From contig NBIV01000006.1 in NCBI GenBank assembly GCA_003194525.1, positions 496,001-560,000 on the forward strand: a DNA stretch of 64,000 nucleotides, written 5' to 3'. A program made the translations under genes and the position numbers. This DNA is from Gracilariopsis chorda. Its lineage: Eukaryota > Rhodophyta > Florideophyceae > Gracilariales > Gracilariaceae. Each line of letters begins with the position of its first letter. The stretch's first letter is position 1. The notes below the pieces were generated by a model, which did no database searches, had not been told where the DNA came from, and was given only the letters and a program-made list of their open reading frames with translations. Below are positions 12,100-23,700 of the stretch, in pieces.

Positions 12100-13375
12100 T
12101 GTAAGGATTTTAACAGGTGGGGCGAAGCTGTTCCGCCTTGGTCGTCTTCAAATTTGGCTCAGAGAACGCCCCTCCCAAAGGGGAAACTTTCAATATTAGT
12201 TTCTTGAAGCGGGTTGCACGAGAGTCGGTAGCTGGACCACTTCGAGGAATCCCGATTGAACCCCATTCGCAGGTACTCTGTCGTCAGCCTGGCTGTGAGG
12301 CATTCGTACTGTGCGATGGTCTTCAACCCCTCCCGCATAAGGAATGTGCATTTGGGTGCAACATGACCATGTAGTTAGCAGATAAAACATATCAGCCGGG
12401 CTGAAGCATCGGATGGTCGATTGTCCACCGGACGTTGTGTTGTGCCTTTCCAGCTCAGAATGGTGTGGCGCGTACCGTTGTTCGCATAAGCAAGCGGAGC
12501 GGCTGGAACTAGAACGTCTCCATAACACGCAGGGTCTCTTTTCGCGTCCGGAGTCGACGTTTACGGGAGATCCGTAGTTCCCAACCAGTCTCGGTCACTT
12601 CCAGCAAATTGGATGTTGTCTTTATCATCAGATGCGGTTACATCTCGCTATAGCAATTAAGAAGATGATCTTTCTACTTGAAGAGCTCTCGACGGTCAAG
12701 TGTTCACCAGATGTCGAGCAAAATAAGTATCTCCATCTGTTTGGGCAAATTTAAACAATTCGAGGTAGGTCACTCTCAGTTTTTCTTCGCGTTGGCGAGC
12801 AACCAAAGCTCTCATACCAGCATCAAGACCATCACCAAACATGTTGCCACGTTTCTCGGTGGAATAAACGTTACCACAACGGTGAATCGCCTTATTCAAA
12901 TGGGTCGAATAAACCGTTTCGATATCTCCAGGCTTTTGCATCGTATCGCGCAAAGCGAGCATCGTATGCTGTATAGCATTACCAATTGCGTAGGACCTGA
13001 GAAGGTATTAAACCGCTTCTGGCAAACAGGTTCCCCAACTATTCGAAGTACGAAAAGATCCACGAACGGAATTGAACTGATCTTTAGCCATACCAGTGTT
13101 AGGAACAGAGGTGCAGTGGTTGAATTGGGTGCAAGTCGATTGTGATGATCCGATTTAAAAATTTGGAAGATCCATCGGGGTTTATATAGAGTTTCTGGTC
13201 TAGTTCCATTAGTGCCACTAGTCAATGAGAATTCGTCCGAGTTAAACGGTATGATGCTTGGTGTTCGTGCTGGCCTGCGTATGGACTGCTTACTGGGTTC
13301 AGTGCCTGATCTACTCCTCTGATGAATTGTCATCATACAATGTCTTGATGATCTGGCATGGACCCAGAGTGCCAT
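12100..13375 (-). pseudogene. Copy B gag remnant
   Basis: The best segment is 12696-12962, with 'VYSTEKRGNMFGDGLDAGM' and an alpha-helical 'LRVTYLELFKFAQ', homologous by eye to copy A gag and to the 'RNVYSEGRLSDTL' part of element D gag. The C-terminal region (about 12196-12528) has scattered Cys and His but no clear CCHC knuckle. The N-terminal third is missing. Confidence 0.5.
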
Positions 13376-13719
13376 TGATGACTTTGCACGACTCCCTCGG
13401 GAATCTTACATGACGGTTTGATCCCCGCTGTACCGTGTGAAGTGTCTGTAGACGTTATGAGTAGTAATCCAAGTGTGATTTAGAGCTAATATGTCCACGT
13501 GGTCAACCAAGGCTTCTGTGACATGAACATGTTGTCATGTCGTACTGACAGGATGTCACGAAGATGTCAACTCGGCTTTGAGGCCAGTTTGGCATGGCAA
13601 ATGGGTAACCGATCTCATCAGAAGATCAAGTAGAATAAAACTTGCTGATTTGAGCACGTTAGAACTGATGCTAAAGCCAACTATATTCACGGAAAGGTAA
13701 ATAATAAGTAATTCTAACA
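13376..13719 (-). repeat. Probable 3' LTR of chromovirus C
   Basis: On the minus strand the LTR would start TGTTAGAATTACTTA at 13719, directly after a polypurine tract. The inner (left) boundary is a guess because the 5' LTR is not in the window for comparison. The segment contains a short inverted pair GTGACAT (13518-13524) and ATGTCAC (13553-13559). Confidence 0.4.
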
Positions 13720-13731
13720 TCCCTCCCCGCC
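13720..13731 (-). other. Polypurine tract of chromovirus C
   Basis: The minus strand reads GGCGGGGAGGGA immediately before TGTTAG, the layout of a plus-strand-DNA primer site next to a 3' LTR. Confidence 0.6.
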
Positions 13732-14329
13732 TAACAGTAGAGTCGCCCCGACCCGTCACGAAGATTTTATTAGACTCGCACAAACCCAGATTCGGGAGGG
13801 ACGGGGAACAGGTCGCGCTGAGTTTCAGGTTTCAAGGTGATTGGGACTTGACCTTCATCCTCGACGCAGTTCAGGGTTTCACCAACTTTCTCTGTAAATC
13901 TTCGTTCACCCGTGCGGTGTCCGTAACGCGTGATCATATAGTAGAGGATATGCATTTCGAACGCATCGTCCAAAATCGTCAGGATTCCACCATCATAGCT
14001 GAAAAAGAGTCACTGCAGGAGTATGTCGTTGTCGTCGGTGTAGAAGGGTTCACGGTGTTGGGCGAATAAGAACCAGAAATGACATGCTGACCAGCAAAGG
14101 CATAGCCTGATTGCTTCAATGCCAGTGATTTCACCCATCCAGTGGTGTAACGATCTTCCACTGAGGTTGGTATTGTTGTAGAACTCTCTCGCGGCTTCGA
14201 AATTGGAGTTCTGATTCATCGTCAAGGTTTGTTGAGACTAGGACGCTTAGTTTCGTCTTGGTAGGAGTCTGTTCGTCTTCTTATAGTTCCGGAGAAGTGC
14301 TATGCAGTTCGTGAGGGCTCTTTCTTTTA
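13732..14329 (-). other. Chromovirus C region between chromodomain and polypurine tract
   Basis: Several open minus-strand stretches (13770-13973, 13979-14161 and 14010-14225) follow the chromodomain. They may be a C-terminal extension of Pol or untranslated sequence. A Ser/Thr/Pro-rich stretch is visible in 13979-14161. No domain is recognised. Confidence 0.35.
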
Positions 14330-15700
14330 TACAAGTGTTCTCATGAGTTGGGTATCCAAGCCATCTGACAAGAAATTCAAATCATCTGGCCCGTTTTCTG
14401 TGGTTGACAATAAATTCTATTTCATAATTTTCTGTCCCATCCCTCAATGTTACAGAGATGGGGTGATTTGGGTCAGGGCGAATTGATTTGTCTTCTCGGT
14501 AAGGCTTGTGAACACTAGCGTGGAACACATCATGAATCTTTGACTTCAGTGAATGACTCAAGTCTAGACGAAATGCTACTGGACAAAGTATTTTTGTGAT
14601 CTTGAACGGTCCACACTATCGGATTCGTAGTTTGGAATTCTTTTCCATGTGGTCGGTATTCAGATTTTTTGTGACCACCATGACTTTCTGCGCCACTTGG
14701 AATGTGCAGGGGGACCGATTCTCATCGGTGTAAGATTTGGAGTAACAGTTACGTTTTTCAATCTGTGTTCTTGCTTCAATGGTTGCTTGCGTCATGTTTT
14801 CTATGAAATTCAGAGCTGCATCATTTCCTGAAATGATGGTATAGAGCGGTAATACTCTTGGGTGGTCCCCATAAGTTAAGAAAAAGAGTGTAATCTTTAT
14901 GGCTGAGTTCTCTTATGAGTTTTATGCGGCTTCGATTTCAATGAGATGTTCATCCCAATTAGATTGCTTTAGGTTGACGTATGCTCTAATTATTTCCTCA
15001 ATTTTAGTTCGTTACCTCGTTTTGACCATCTGTCTGTAGGTGATATGCTGTTCATGTCCTTATCTCAATACCGACGAGATGGAGTAGTTCTTTCCAAGAG
15101 TAGTTTATAAAATTCTTGTACCTGTTGGAGAAAATTGCTTCGGAGAGGCCATGATGTCTGTGTACGTGTTTGAAATAGAGTTCTGCAGTCTAGATTGCAG
15201 TGAAATCTGATGTTGTTGGGATAATTCTGATCAAGTTGCATCGGCGATCTACTACTACGTACAATGCACTACTCCCATGTTTCGTTTAGGGAAGCGGTTT
15301 GATGAAATCCATTGTAATTTGGGTCCACTTCTTTCTCGGAGGAGTTAGTGGTAGTTCTTGACCCTGGGGGTTTTCGGTTCGTGATTTCATTTCTTGACAC
15401 TTCAGACATGATTCGACGTATTTCTTAGTCGTTTGGCGTAACGATTTCCAGTAGTATAGTCTCCGAATCTTTTCATGTGTTTTCCTAAATGCTAGATGAG
15501 CTGATATAGGTTGATCGTGGTAGTCTTGTAGTATTTCTAGTCGTACTTCTCCTTTTGGTACGCAGAGTCGTCCTGCCCTATACTAAAATCCGTTTTGTTT
15601 GTAGATTGGGCACTGTGGAGACTTATACAAGTTATTGAATTCCTTGTCGTTCATATATCCGTTGATGAATGCGCGCGTATCCTTTCTGGATACTTCACCA
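14330..15700 (-). pseudogene. Chromovirus C integrase with C-terminal chromodomain
   Basis: The integrase shows the CxxC half of its zinc finger ('CLKCQEMKSRT', near 15400), a first-Asp block 'WTQITMDFIKPLP', and a third block 'YHLQTDGQNEVTN' that retains the Glu. The second-Asp block is changed to S-N-R. At 14340-14440 the minus strand encodes a chromodomain-like segment, 'EIEFIVNHRKR', then, after one stop, 'FEFLVRWLGYPTHENT', matching the chromodomain pattern of a VExILxHR strand followed by YLVKWKGYP. In chromoviruses this domain reads histone marks and steers integration. Multiple stops make this copy dead. Confidence 0.75.
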
Positions 15701-15768
15701 AGCTGGGATACAGCATTGACTTTGGAGGTTATGAGAATTGCTTCCTGAAGTAGTGACCGGTTAGTTAC

Positions 15769-17350
15769 TTAATCGTTCTCAGCGTGTTTCGGGTATCTTG
15801 AAAGAGCATCTGCGACAACATTGGACTTCCCTTTGATCGGCTGAAAACAGAAATCAAACTCAACGATTTTCTCCAGCCAGCGTACCTGTCTTTGAGACAG
15901 GTTCGGTTGAGATTCTAGATACTCCAAAGGGGAGTGGTCAGTGTAAAATGTAAAATTTCGGCCATGAAGGTACACTTTCTATGTCCTCAACGTGTCTATT
16001 ACTCGCAAGAGTTCTCTTTCGTAGTCTGCGTAACGGTGTTAGGCGGCGTTTAGTGTTCTTGATGAAAATGCTACAGGTCGTTACCATTGTTTTCAACCTG
16101 GCTCCAATGGGATATTGAGAAGCGTTGGTAGTAACGATGATGGGTAGTTTTGGGTCAAAGTGCCTTAGTACTGTGGTTCTCGTGATAGCTTCCTTCAAGG
16201 AATAAATATTTTCCGCTTGTTCTTTTTTCCATTTAACTTCACACTTTCCGCATAGTTTTGTCATTGGTCTCGATATTTCTGAACTGTTCTTGATAAACCT
16301 TTGGTAGTAGTTTACTAATACCAGGAGTGTCTGGACGTCGGTCTTGGTTTTAGGTGTAGTACAATTCAAGATTGTATCAGCCTTCTGCGCTTCGACAGAT
16401 ATACCTTATGCACCCACAATTTGTCCGTGTTATTCATCTTTCTGCTTCATGAATTCACACTTCGAAAGCTCCCCATAAAGCTTGTGCTCGTGAGGTTTGT
16501 TCAGTACACATCTGAGATGCTTCAAATGTTCTTCTTTGTTCTTACTATAAATAAGTATTTCATCTAGGTATACTAAGAAGCACAAGTCTATGTGTTCTCT
16601 CAGTATCGTGTCCATCAGGCTCATAAAAGAAGTTGGTGCATTGGTAAGACCAAAAAGAAGTACGAGGAACTCAAAGTGACAATATCTTGTACAAAAGGCA
16701 GTTCTCGGGATTGACTGTTCGGAAAGTCTTATTTGATGATACCCTGAACGAAGATCTATTTTTGAAAATATTTTAGCGCCAGTTAGCTGATCGAATATTT
16801 CCTCAATCTGGGGTATGTGGTAACTATTCTTCACCGTTAGTTTGGTCAATTGTCGGGAGTCAATGCATAGTCTCAATGCTACATCTTTCTTGGCAACGAA
16901 TAGTACGGGTGCACCCCAAGGGCTTGAACTTGGTCGGATGAAACCCTGTCGAAGTAGTTCATCGAGCTGCTTACGTAGTTCTGTAAGTTCTTTATCTGAA
17001 ATTCGATATATTCCTTTCCTGAGTGGCGTAGAACCTGGCAATAGGTCGATATGAAAGTCTTGTTCTCGCTTCGGGGGTACTCGTTTTGGGATTTAATCTG
17101 GAAATACATCTTCAGTTTCACCTAACAATGAGGTTTTGTACCTCTGTATTTTCTGGTTCAATTTGTGGGCGTACAAGAACTGCAAATGCTGGTAACTTCT
17201 TCTGTATGCATTTATTGATAGTGTTGATTGTTTTCAGGTTGTTACTTCGTTCCCATTTAGCGTTAATGACAACTTGTTTATTTTCGTGGGGAGTTGATAT
17301 GACGTTGGTTTGGTGGTTGACATACGGGTTGAACTGGTGAAGCCAAGTTT
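15769..17350 (-). pseudogene. Chromovirus C protease end, reverse transcriptase and RNase H
   Basis: The protease C-terminus near 17345 reads 'LGKTWLHQFNPYV' (family pattern ILGxxWL). The pre-RT motif 'TEDVFPD' is at about 17120. RT at 16430-17041 has '[20 protein letters not shown]', '[16 protein letters not shown]' and active site [10 protein letters not shown], where the second catalytic Asp of YxDD is Glu. The RT/RNase H connection and thumb are at 15938-16369 ('LVNYYQRFIKNSSEI'). RNase H at 15769-15975 ends 'NVVADALSRYP'. These enzymes make the cDNA. The Asp to Glu change and the frame breaks disable this copy. Confidence 0.85.
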
Positions 17351-17574
17351 TTCCAAGGGTTCGTCGGTGTTCTCGTAATGCTAGATAGAGGTGCTAGATC
17401 GCAAGTTTCTTAGGCAAAAGCTCAAAAATACTACGAAAATGATAGATTCTGCTAGTTTCGGGGGCTTGCCAAGTAAAAAAAAATGTTTTGGAATTCATAC
17501 TTCCATATCTTACAGAGCCTTGCCTTACCTGCACTGTGCATCGCTAGTTTCAAGTTTGGAGCAAGTTCATTCTC

Positions 17575-17586
17575 CACTAAAAGCTA
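17575..17586 (+). repeat. Candidate left terminal inverted repeat (CACTA)
   Basis: CACTAAAAGCTA, paired with the inverted copy at 30927-30938 (10 of 12 bases). Similarity does not extend clearly inward, so this is a short and weak repeat. Confidence 0.4.
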
Positions 17587-17813
17587 GATACAGATCTCGC
17601 CGCCAGCGCCATTTTGAGCAACCAACCAAAACTAAAATTTTTATTTCCATCTTTTGAATTTCAAACTTCATACTGCCCTAGTTTGACTTCCAAATCATCC
17701 TCAGGAACTCATCTGGGCAGCTCTCTTCCTTCTCACACACCCGACGCACCGCGCATCAGATTCCAATACCACCCATTCCGTCGTCCTAACAGCCTCAACG
17801 ACACTCCTAAACA

Positions 17814-18370
17814 TCACCAGCCTTCTTCTGCCTCTTCCCTCTTTCCATGCCTCCTCTTCAACCGACTCTTAACCTCCAATCCTTCTTTGTCCTTCTCCTC
17901 CAACCTCCTTTTCACGACCCCTCTACCTCCAGGAGTAACCGGAGACCCACTCCCGACAGCAGCTCCCACCCCACCTTCCCCTCCACCTCCATACATCTTC
18001 TTTCGCATATCCTCAACTAGATGCACAGCCCTGTCCACCAATAAAAGCCGCTTCTCCAACTCCAAAATCCGTCCTCGCAACTCCTCATTCTCCTTCCACA
18101 GCCTCCCCAGCTCCTCTCTCACACACGCCACAACCCCTCGAAGTCATCAGATGATAGGCACTCCGCCCGATGGTGCTTCCTCAAATTTATCCTCTGCATT
18201 CATGGATGGGAATACTTCACTGCATTTCCGCTTGCAGGCCACCCACTCGGCAACGAGTAAACCAGGTCCACCCAACACATGTCCGCTCCCATAGCCAGCT
18301 CTCCTGGCGTACTTAAGCCAGCGGGAAGCTTTTCAGAATTCTTATCGTCAAAGCTGCCTGCGGTTTGCTG
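17814..18370 (-). pseudogene. Coiled-coil C-terminal remnant, probably the tail of the ParB-like gene
   Basis: The frame at 17814-18131 encodes a strong coiled coil ('ELGRLWKENEELRGRILELE') followed by a Gly-rich linker and a basic tail. Between 18150 and 18300 the same strand gives more protein-like sequence ('LLVAEWVACKRKCSEVFPS') ending in two adjacent stops just before the coiled coil. The stretch directly continues the strand of the ParB-like gene, but a frameshift and stops intervene. It may be that gene's C-terminal oligomerisation segment, or a separate small gene. No start codon is convincing. Confidence 0.4.
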
Positions 18371-20677
18371 CTACTCTGCCTCGTCTTCTTCATCATCCAC
18401 AAAGTCCTCCTGAGCTTCATCCTCGCTTGACTCGAGCACAATGATCTCCCGTGCTGTCAACCACCTCTTCAAACCTTTTCTTTCCATACTACGTAGCACC
18501 TCCACCTCCACCACCTCCTGCGAGATACCAAAGCCAGGTCGCTTCACACCAGGTGCAGTCGGCTTACGATTCGATCGTCTCTGCCTCTTCACCGGTGGCT
18601 CAAAATCAACTGACTCTTCGTCTTCATCTACGTCCAGGACCTCCACTTTACACTTCTTTGAGATTCGCTTACTTCTTCGAGGCTCCTGGTCAGCGTTCGG
18701 AGGCTCCTGAGCAGCTTCCTCATTCAGACCAAGCAACTAGTTCACGTCCAAATCAGCCACAGAGGGAGCAGCAGCAGTAGCATCCGGTCCCTGCATGCCC
18801 GACAAAGCGCTGGACATGGTCCTACGAACCTCTTTCATCTTATTACTCACTCTGGACTCCAGTGAACTCCGTTTCACTTTCGTATACCACTTCTCCAGAC
18901 GAGATGTGATATACTTTGACACAGTCTGTTCAGAATCGCCGATCGTAACCGTGGTATTCATGACTTCCTGCACATTCGTTTTCTCGTTCATAGAACTCCC
19001 CAGCTCATTGCAAAGGTCATATGTTCTAGAAGCACAGTCGAAGAAGTACCTTCGCAAATTTTCAAACGGTCCCATCTTCACAGTGGCCGCCGACCTCACT
19101 CGAACATGCGCCTGTAGACATTGGATAGTAAAACGAAACTTATCCCCTGACATTCCAAGCAGAATATCACTATACACATGAGTGATTCCAATTTGAGGCG
19201 TCTCCTGCCACAACACATCGAAGAACTCTAACAGACCGGGATTACGCGCAAACTTCAGAGCAAGAGCAGGATGGCGATTGAAATGACGTATCTTCCCTTC
19301 TTTCCCCTTCGTCTCACTGGTCCACAACACCCCCGTGATTTGGCTTTGTTTAAGCTTCGAAAAATCATACCCATCCTGCTCTACGCCATTAAGAATAAAC
19401 GAAACAGCAGTGTGAATCTTATCTGCGAAGGACATCACCAGAACATTGGAGCTCAAATCATTCAAAGTCTTCCCCAGCCACGACACCTCATTCAATGTCA
19501 CTCTCCGGCCGTCGTTCCGTTCCCAAAGCATGACGTCCAAACCAGCAGTAATCCGTGCCCATTTCGCACCATCCTGCTCGAGGTCCAGTAGAACACTCAC
19601 TCGATGGAAGCCGTCCACCAAAACCACAGGAACAATCAAACGCCCACTCGCATCAATAGCGTCACGAACCGGCGCATTCTCCAACAGGGCCACCGCAATC
19701 GACCCAAGAGAAGGGAGCCATCCGAAGTTCCTCAGTTTGTTCGAAGTATCTCGAAGATGTTTGTCATTCTTTGAACGAACCATGTTCTTCGGAAATCGAA
19801 TGTTGCGGATATCGATTAAGCAATTATGCTGGTCATAATCATCTCGATTGATGTCTAAGACACCCAAACTGTTATCCACCTCTTCCGAAGGAACAGCATC
19901 ACCGTCATCATATAAAACCCTCTCCTCCGGATCACTATCGTTCCTGGAGAGTACAGGCACCTCTATGACGTCATCATCGGAGCTTGCCCCGACTTCAGGG
20001 CCTCTTCGGTTTCCAGAGCCGCCCGCGAGGGCACCTGATGTTCCTCCACCGCTCTGACGGGTTTTCACCGGAGCCTCTCCACCGCTCTCAAGGCTCTCCA
20101 CCGGCGCTTTTGTCACCAAAATGCTTGATGGTGTACCAGCAACAGCCGGAAGGCGCTTGACTTGTCTTGCAGTGGTCCTGGAAGCTGTACTTCTGTGGAC
20201 AATCTTCACATTTGCTCCTGACTGCGGTGGAACCGACTCATTCCCCTCTCCGCCTTCATTTTTGACACTCATCATCGCAGTGTCCCATGCATATAAACCC
20301 GCTGAAACCATCTCCTTCAAAGTTGCGGGCGGTTCCTTGGGACCCCCAAAAACATAAGGGTACTTCTCATCTTGGTGTGACGAAATATTTGTCTTAAAGA
20401 TAACCACCGAGTCCTCTCCAGATCTCTGCGTAGAGGACAGGGGATGGTTGTGTAGTGAACGACAGAGTCTCATCCCAGGCCCCCCAGCAAGCCCCACAGC
20501 GCGCAATTTCGCCTCTCCTACCTTCACCTTCGCATCACTACTCCCAACTCGTACGAACAGATTGACCTCCGTATCGCCCTTAAGCACCTGGCCCGTATTG
20601 CCCCCAATTGATGGCTCAGGGTGGCTGGCAGTTCGTGTGGCGCCCCGGCTCTTCGCCTTGCCTCGAGTGGTCGGCAT
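18371..20677 (-). pseudogene. ParB/sulfiredoxin-fold-like protein with acidic, SIM-like tails
   Basis: An ATG at 20677 opens 646 codons to a TAG at 18737-18739; the same frame stays open for 121 more codons to 18371. Residues 1-295 are low-complexity. Residues about 295-405 fit the ParB/Srx fold: a basic helix-rich entry, then 'VVLVDGFHRVSVLLDLEQDG' with DGFHR at 355-359 in place of the ParB DGHHR, then a beta strand and 'LNEVSWLGKTLNDLSS'. That fold binds nucleotide and DNA in bacterial ParB; here I infer DNA binding or nucleotide-dependent clamp activity, not partitioning. Residues 234-241 ('DDVIEVPV') and 'EIIVLESSEDE' in the read-through tail resemble SUMO-interacting motifs. It starts 53 bp from the divergent methyltransferase-SET gene. 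Whether TAG is a mutation or read through is unknown. Confidence 0.6.
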
Positions 20678-20730
20678 GTTGATAACACGTCTCTTCAGCG
20701 AAACAGGCTTCCTCCGAGTCCGTTTACGTC
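20678..20730. promoter_or_regulatory. 53-bp divergent spacer, presumed bidirectional promoter
   Basis: The ATG of the ParB-like gene (20677, -) and the first ATG of the methyltransferase-SET frame (20731, +) are separated by only this spacer, so the two genes probably share control sequences. No TATA box is recognised. Confidence 0.4.
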
Positions 20731-23700
20731 ATGGCGCGTTTATCTTATTCCCAGTGGAATCCATGGCTGAGTACTTCAAAGTTCGCGCCTGCGTTTTCTT
20801 GGCACCGGCTGAGGTCAAATGCTCCCGTGAGCACGTATGCTTGGTTCAAAAGAGATGGAATTGAGCACTATGTATCGTTTTCAAGACGTTTCATGACATC
20901 CATTATCGTCAACGTAGCATCCCTGCAGTTCCCCTCCCAATTACTTGCATTGCAAAAAGAAATTGATAATTTTTTGGTCGAGGACCATGGTCCGACGTGT
21001 CGTGGTGCGCCATCATGAACATGATGGAGTGCCAGGACGTGAAATGTTAATTAAAACTCATGCCTGGCGCTTCATCGTGTTCGCGATGGAGCACCATGAC
21101 ACCTCGGACGACGGTCCTCGACCTGAAACGAAGAGAAACATAATCCATGGCAACCAAGTCTAAAGGGACTTGCGCATTCTTCGCAATTGCATTCGTTGCG
21201 TCGGTTGGGGTGATTGAAAACTTCTATTGAACCCGAAGAACAACTTTTTCTTGGTAAACAAAGCACCGGAGTGGTCGTCTCCAACAGTTTTACCCCTGTA
21301 CTTCCAAGCTACCACGACCACTCCCTTTTTGCCATCCGCCCTTTCTCACCGCTTGGAATCCCCTGTGACTGCTGCGACGTCCGCTTACGACACCGCTACT
21401 TCATGAGCTCCTCTATAGAAGAAGTTATCATGGTGTCTAGCCCAGCCTCCACTGTAACCGCGAAGGAAACGGGTTCATTCAAGATGCACGGAACCTGAGA
21501 AGAGCTTATTGATGCTTATCTTGCAGTTTGTGATGACTGCGCAGCGACGAGGCAAAATTTGAATGAGCCGAGAAGTTTGAAGCACACCGACTTTGTGGAG
21601 CTCGCGGTACAAAGTCGCAACGATCATGACTCTGCCAAGAAAATGTTTCTCACTCTCATCTGACCGGATTACATCTCGTATTCGGACTCAGAGCTCCGTA
21701 ACATGTGTCTCAGAGGGCCTCCACGTCAACTCTATCTTATGGCAAGAGTGGTGGACGTAAAGGATCGTGAAGAAGACAGGCCTGTAAGGGACTTCTAGAA
21801 GGTTTATTGTAAAAGGGAAGGGCTTAAAGGAATTCCCCGTAACGTGTTGCTATCTGTCTTTCGCAAGTCCTGGGAGCAACCAAGAAATCTTCCGCTTTCC
21901 ACACGGACCCTTGCACCGACTTTGAAATTGTCATTGGGTTGTCTATGGTGCAACAGATTGCCGTGGATAAGAAAGGAAGTGGTAGGAAGAGGAAAAGGGG
22001 CATGGCAGATAAAAAGTTCTCAAAGTGAGTTTGTCGGACAAGACACAGAGTCAGAAAGTCGGATATGGTGTGCAGCTGGTGACCAGGGCTTGGGATTGTT
22101 TCGCCCACTTCCGCGGGTTTCCCAACGTTGAGGTTATGATCTTGCCTTACATTCGACTCGACTATAGCAGTGTAGTCTTCAGCGATATCTCACAACACTT
22201 CATGGGCTTCCAACACAGAGATTGTTCCAAACAGTTTGTGGAGGAGAAGAACGTCACCACCATATAAGAAAACGTTGCCAAATGGGCATGGAATCTGCCG
22301 GACCCAGTGGATACAGCGATTTGCCTTTGTGCCAAAGAATACCTTGGTGACCTTTCTAATGTGGTCGTACAAGAGAAAATTTTCGACATCTCTGCTCCCC
22401 GCAAATGGGATGCCCTCAAAAGGTTCATCATCACGAGAACGAGACTTTTCCCCCTCTGCGGTTTGAGAACTTTAGTGAATCTCTTGTCACTACGGTTCAA
22501 GAGGCCTTAAAGTCTCTGAAGCTCATTGCATTGCATGGAAGTAATGTCAAAGTATATCAGGCTGTGAAACTAGAGCCCGCAGAAGACGTTGAGATCATTA
22601 TGGAGCCGGTAGAAACTGGTACGGCTGGTGGTGGGAACGAACGTGCTGAGCGTGTGGAAGATGGTGATCAGGGTGAGTTGGAAGAAGTGGAAGAGATAGA
22701 GATGGTAGAGGATGCGGAACGTGGTACTGCAGAACGTAATACTGCACCAAAGGCCACTGAAAGACCGCAGACAACAGCTTTGTCGCAGAACTTATCGTAT
22801 GATGTCGAAGGCATGGGGATTCGTGCACTACCGTACCCTACAACTTTGGATGATGTGATAGCTTACAAGTATTTTGAGAAGAAGATGTCCCGCAACTTCC
22901 GTCTCCACAACTGCAAGTTCGAAAATCTCACCGAAGTTGACGACAAAAAGTCTGGCGAAAGCGAGGTATCTATTGAAGGAAAGGTACAGTTCCTGCTTTC
23001 CGATCCGCCATAAGGGACTCGTTCTGAGCGTCGTTTGGAGAACAGCAAACACAATATTCTGACCGAGAAGGGCATGAGCAGGTCAGCGAGGAGGTCGTCA
23101 AAGCTTCTACGTCCTGGTGGACATATTATGCAGTTCTGCTCATGGGATCAGGTACCGTTGTGGCGGGATGTGCTACGGAAAGTTACCTACATGGATGACT
23201 CTAATACGAAGCGTTACACATTTTTCGTCGACCAACAGCCCCTCCATTTCGTACGGTCTCTAGGTAATAAGACAGGTAACGTTGGGAGAAGAAGTTGTCG
23301 GTTGCACCAGACGACAGAATAAGCTGTACATGCTGTTCGTTCTGGAGTTCCTTATGCACAACAGCACCGGATGGTCAACTATGAGAACTTCAATTATGTC
23401 GCTTCACGATAGCCAGCGTATCATGCAATCATGGATCATGTGCCGCCGATGTCAAATAGTGAAATGGTCATGTGGTCTGTGAAAAACCCGGATGGGAAGT
23501 ATACGAGGAAGAGGGTGCGACCGGAACAGAAGTGAAGGGCACTGTTTAAAGAGCGGATTTGCAGGTTCAGTCAGCCAGGAGACCTCGTGGTCGACATGTT
23601 TGCCAGAAAGTTCTCGACAGCGATGGCATGCAGGGAACTGCCCAAGCATCGGAAGTTTGTGGGGTGTGAACCGGACAAAGCTTGCTTTGAACACGCCAGG

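Larger units (their letters stand above)
8092..13375 (-). mobile_element. Ty3/gypsy retrotransposon copy B, degenerate
   Basis: On the minus strand, gag, protease, RT, RNase H and integrase follow in order from 13375 to 8092, the Ty3/gypsy arrangement. It belongs to the same family as copy A. The gag N-terminus present in copy A is missing here; the chromovirus LTR begins at that point, so copy B is probably cut by that insertion. No flanking duplication was found. Confidence 0.75.
13376..17574 (-). mobile_element. Ty3/gypsy chromovirus (element C), 5' truncated
   Basis: Minus-strand order from 17350 downward is protease end, RT, RNase H, integrase, chromodomain, tail, polypurine tract and start of a 3' LTR. 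This is the chromovirus arrangement. Gag and the 5' LTR are absent: sequence similarity stops inside the protease just before 17575, where the composite transposon begins. Reading frames carry many stops, so the element is old. Confidence 0.75.

Noticed and set aside
17614..18294. 226-codon plus-strand Ser/Pro-rich frame
   Set aside because: It is the complement of the better coiled-coil frame on the minus strand; low-complexity composition explains the open frame.
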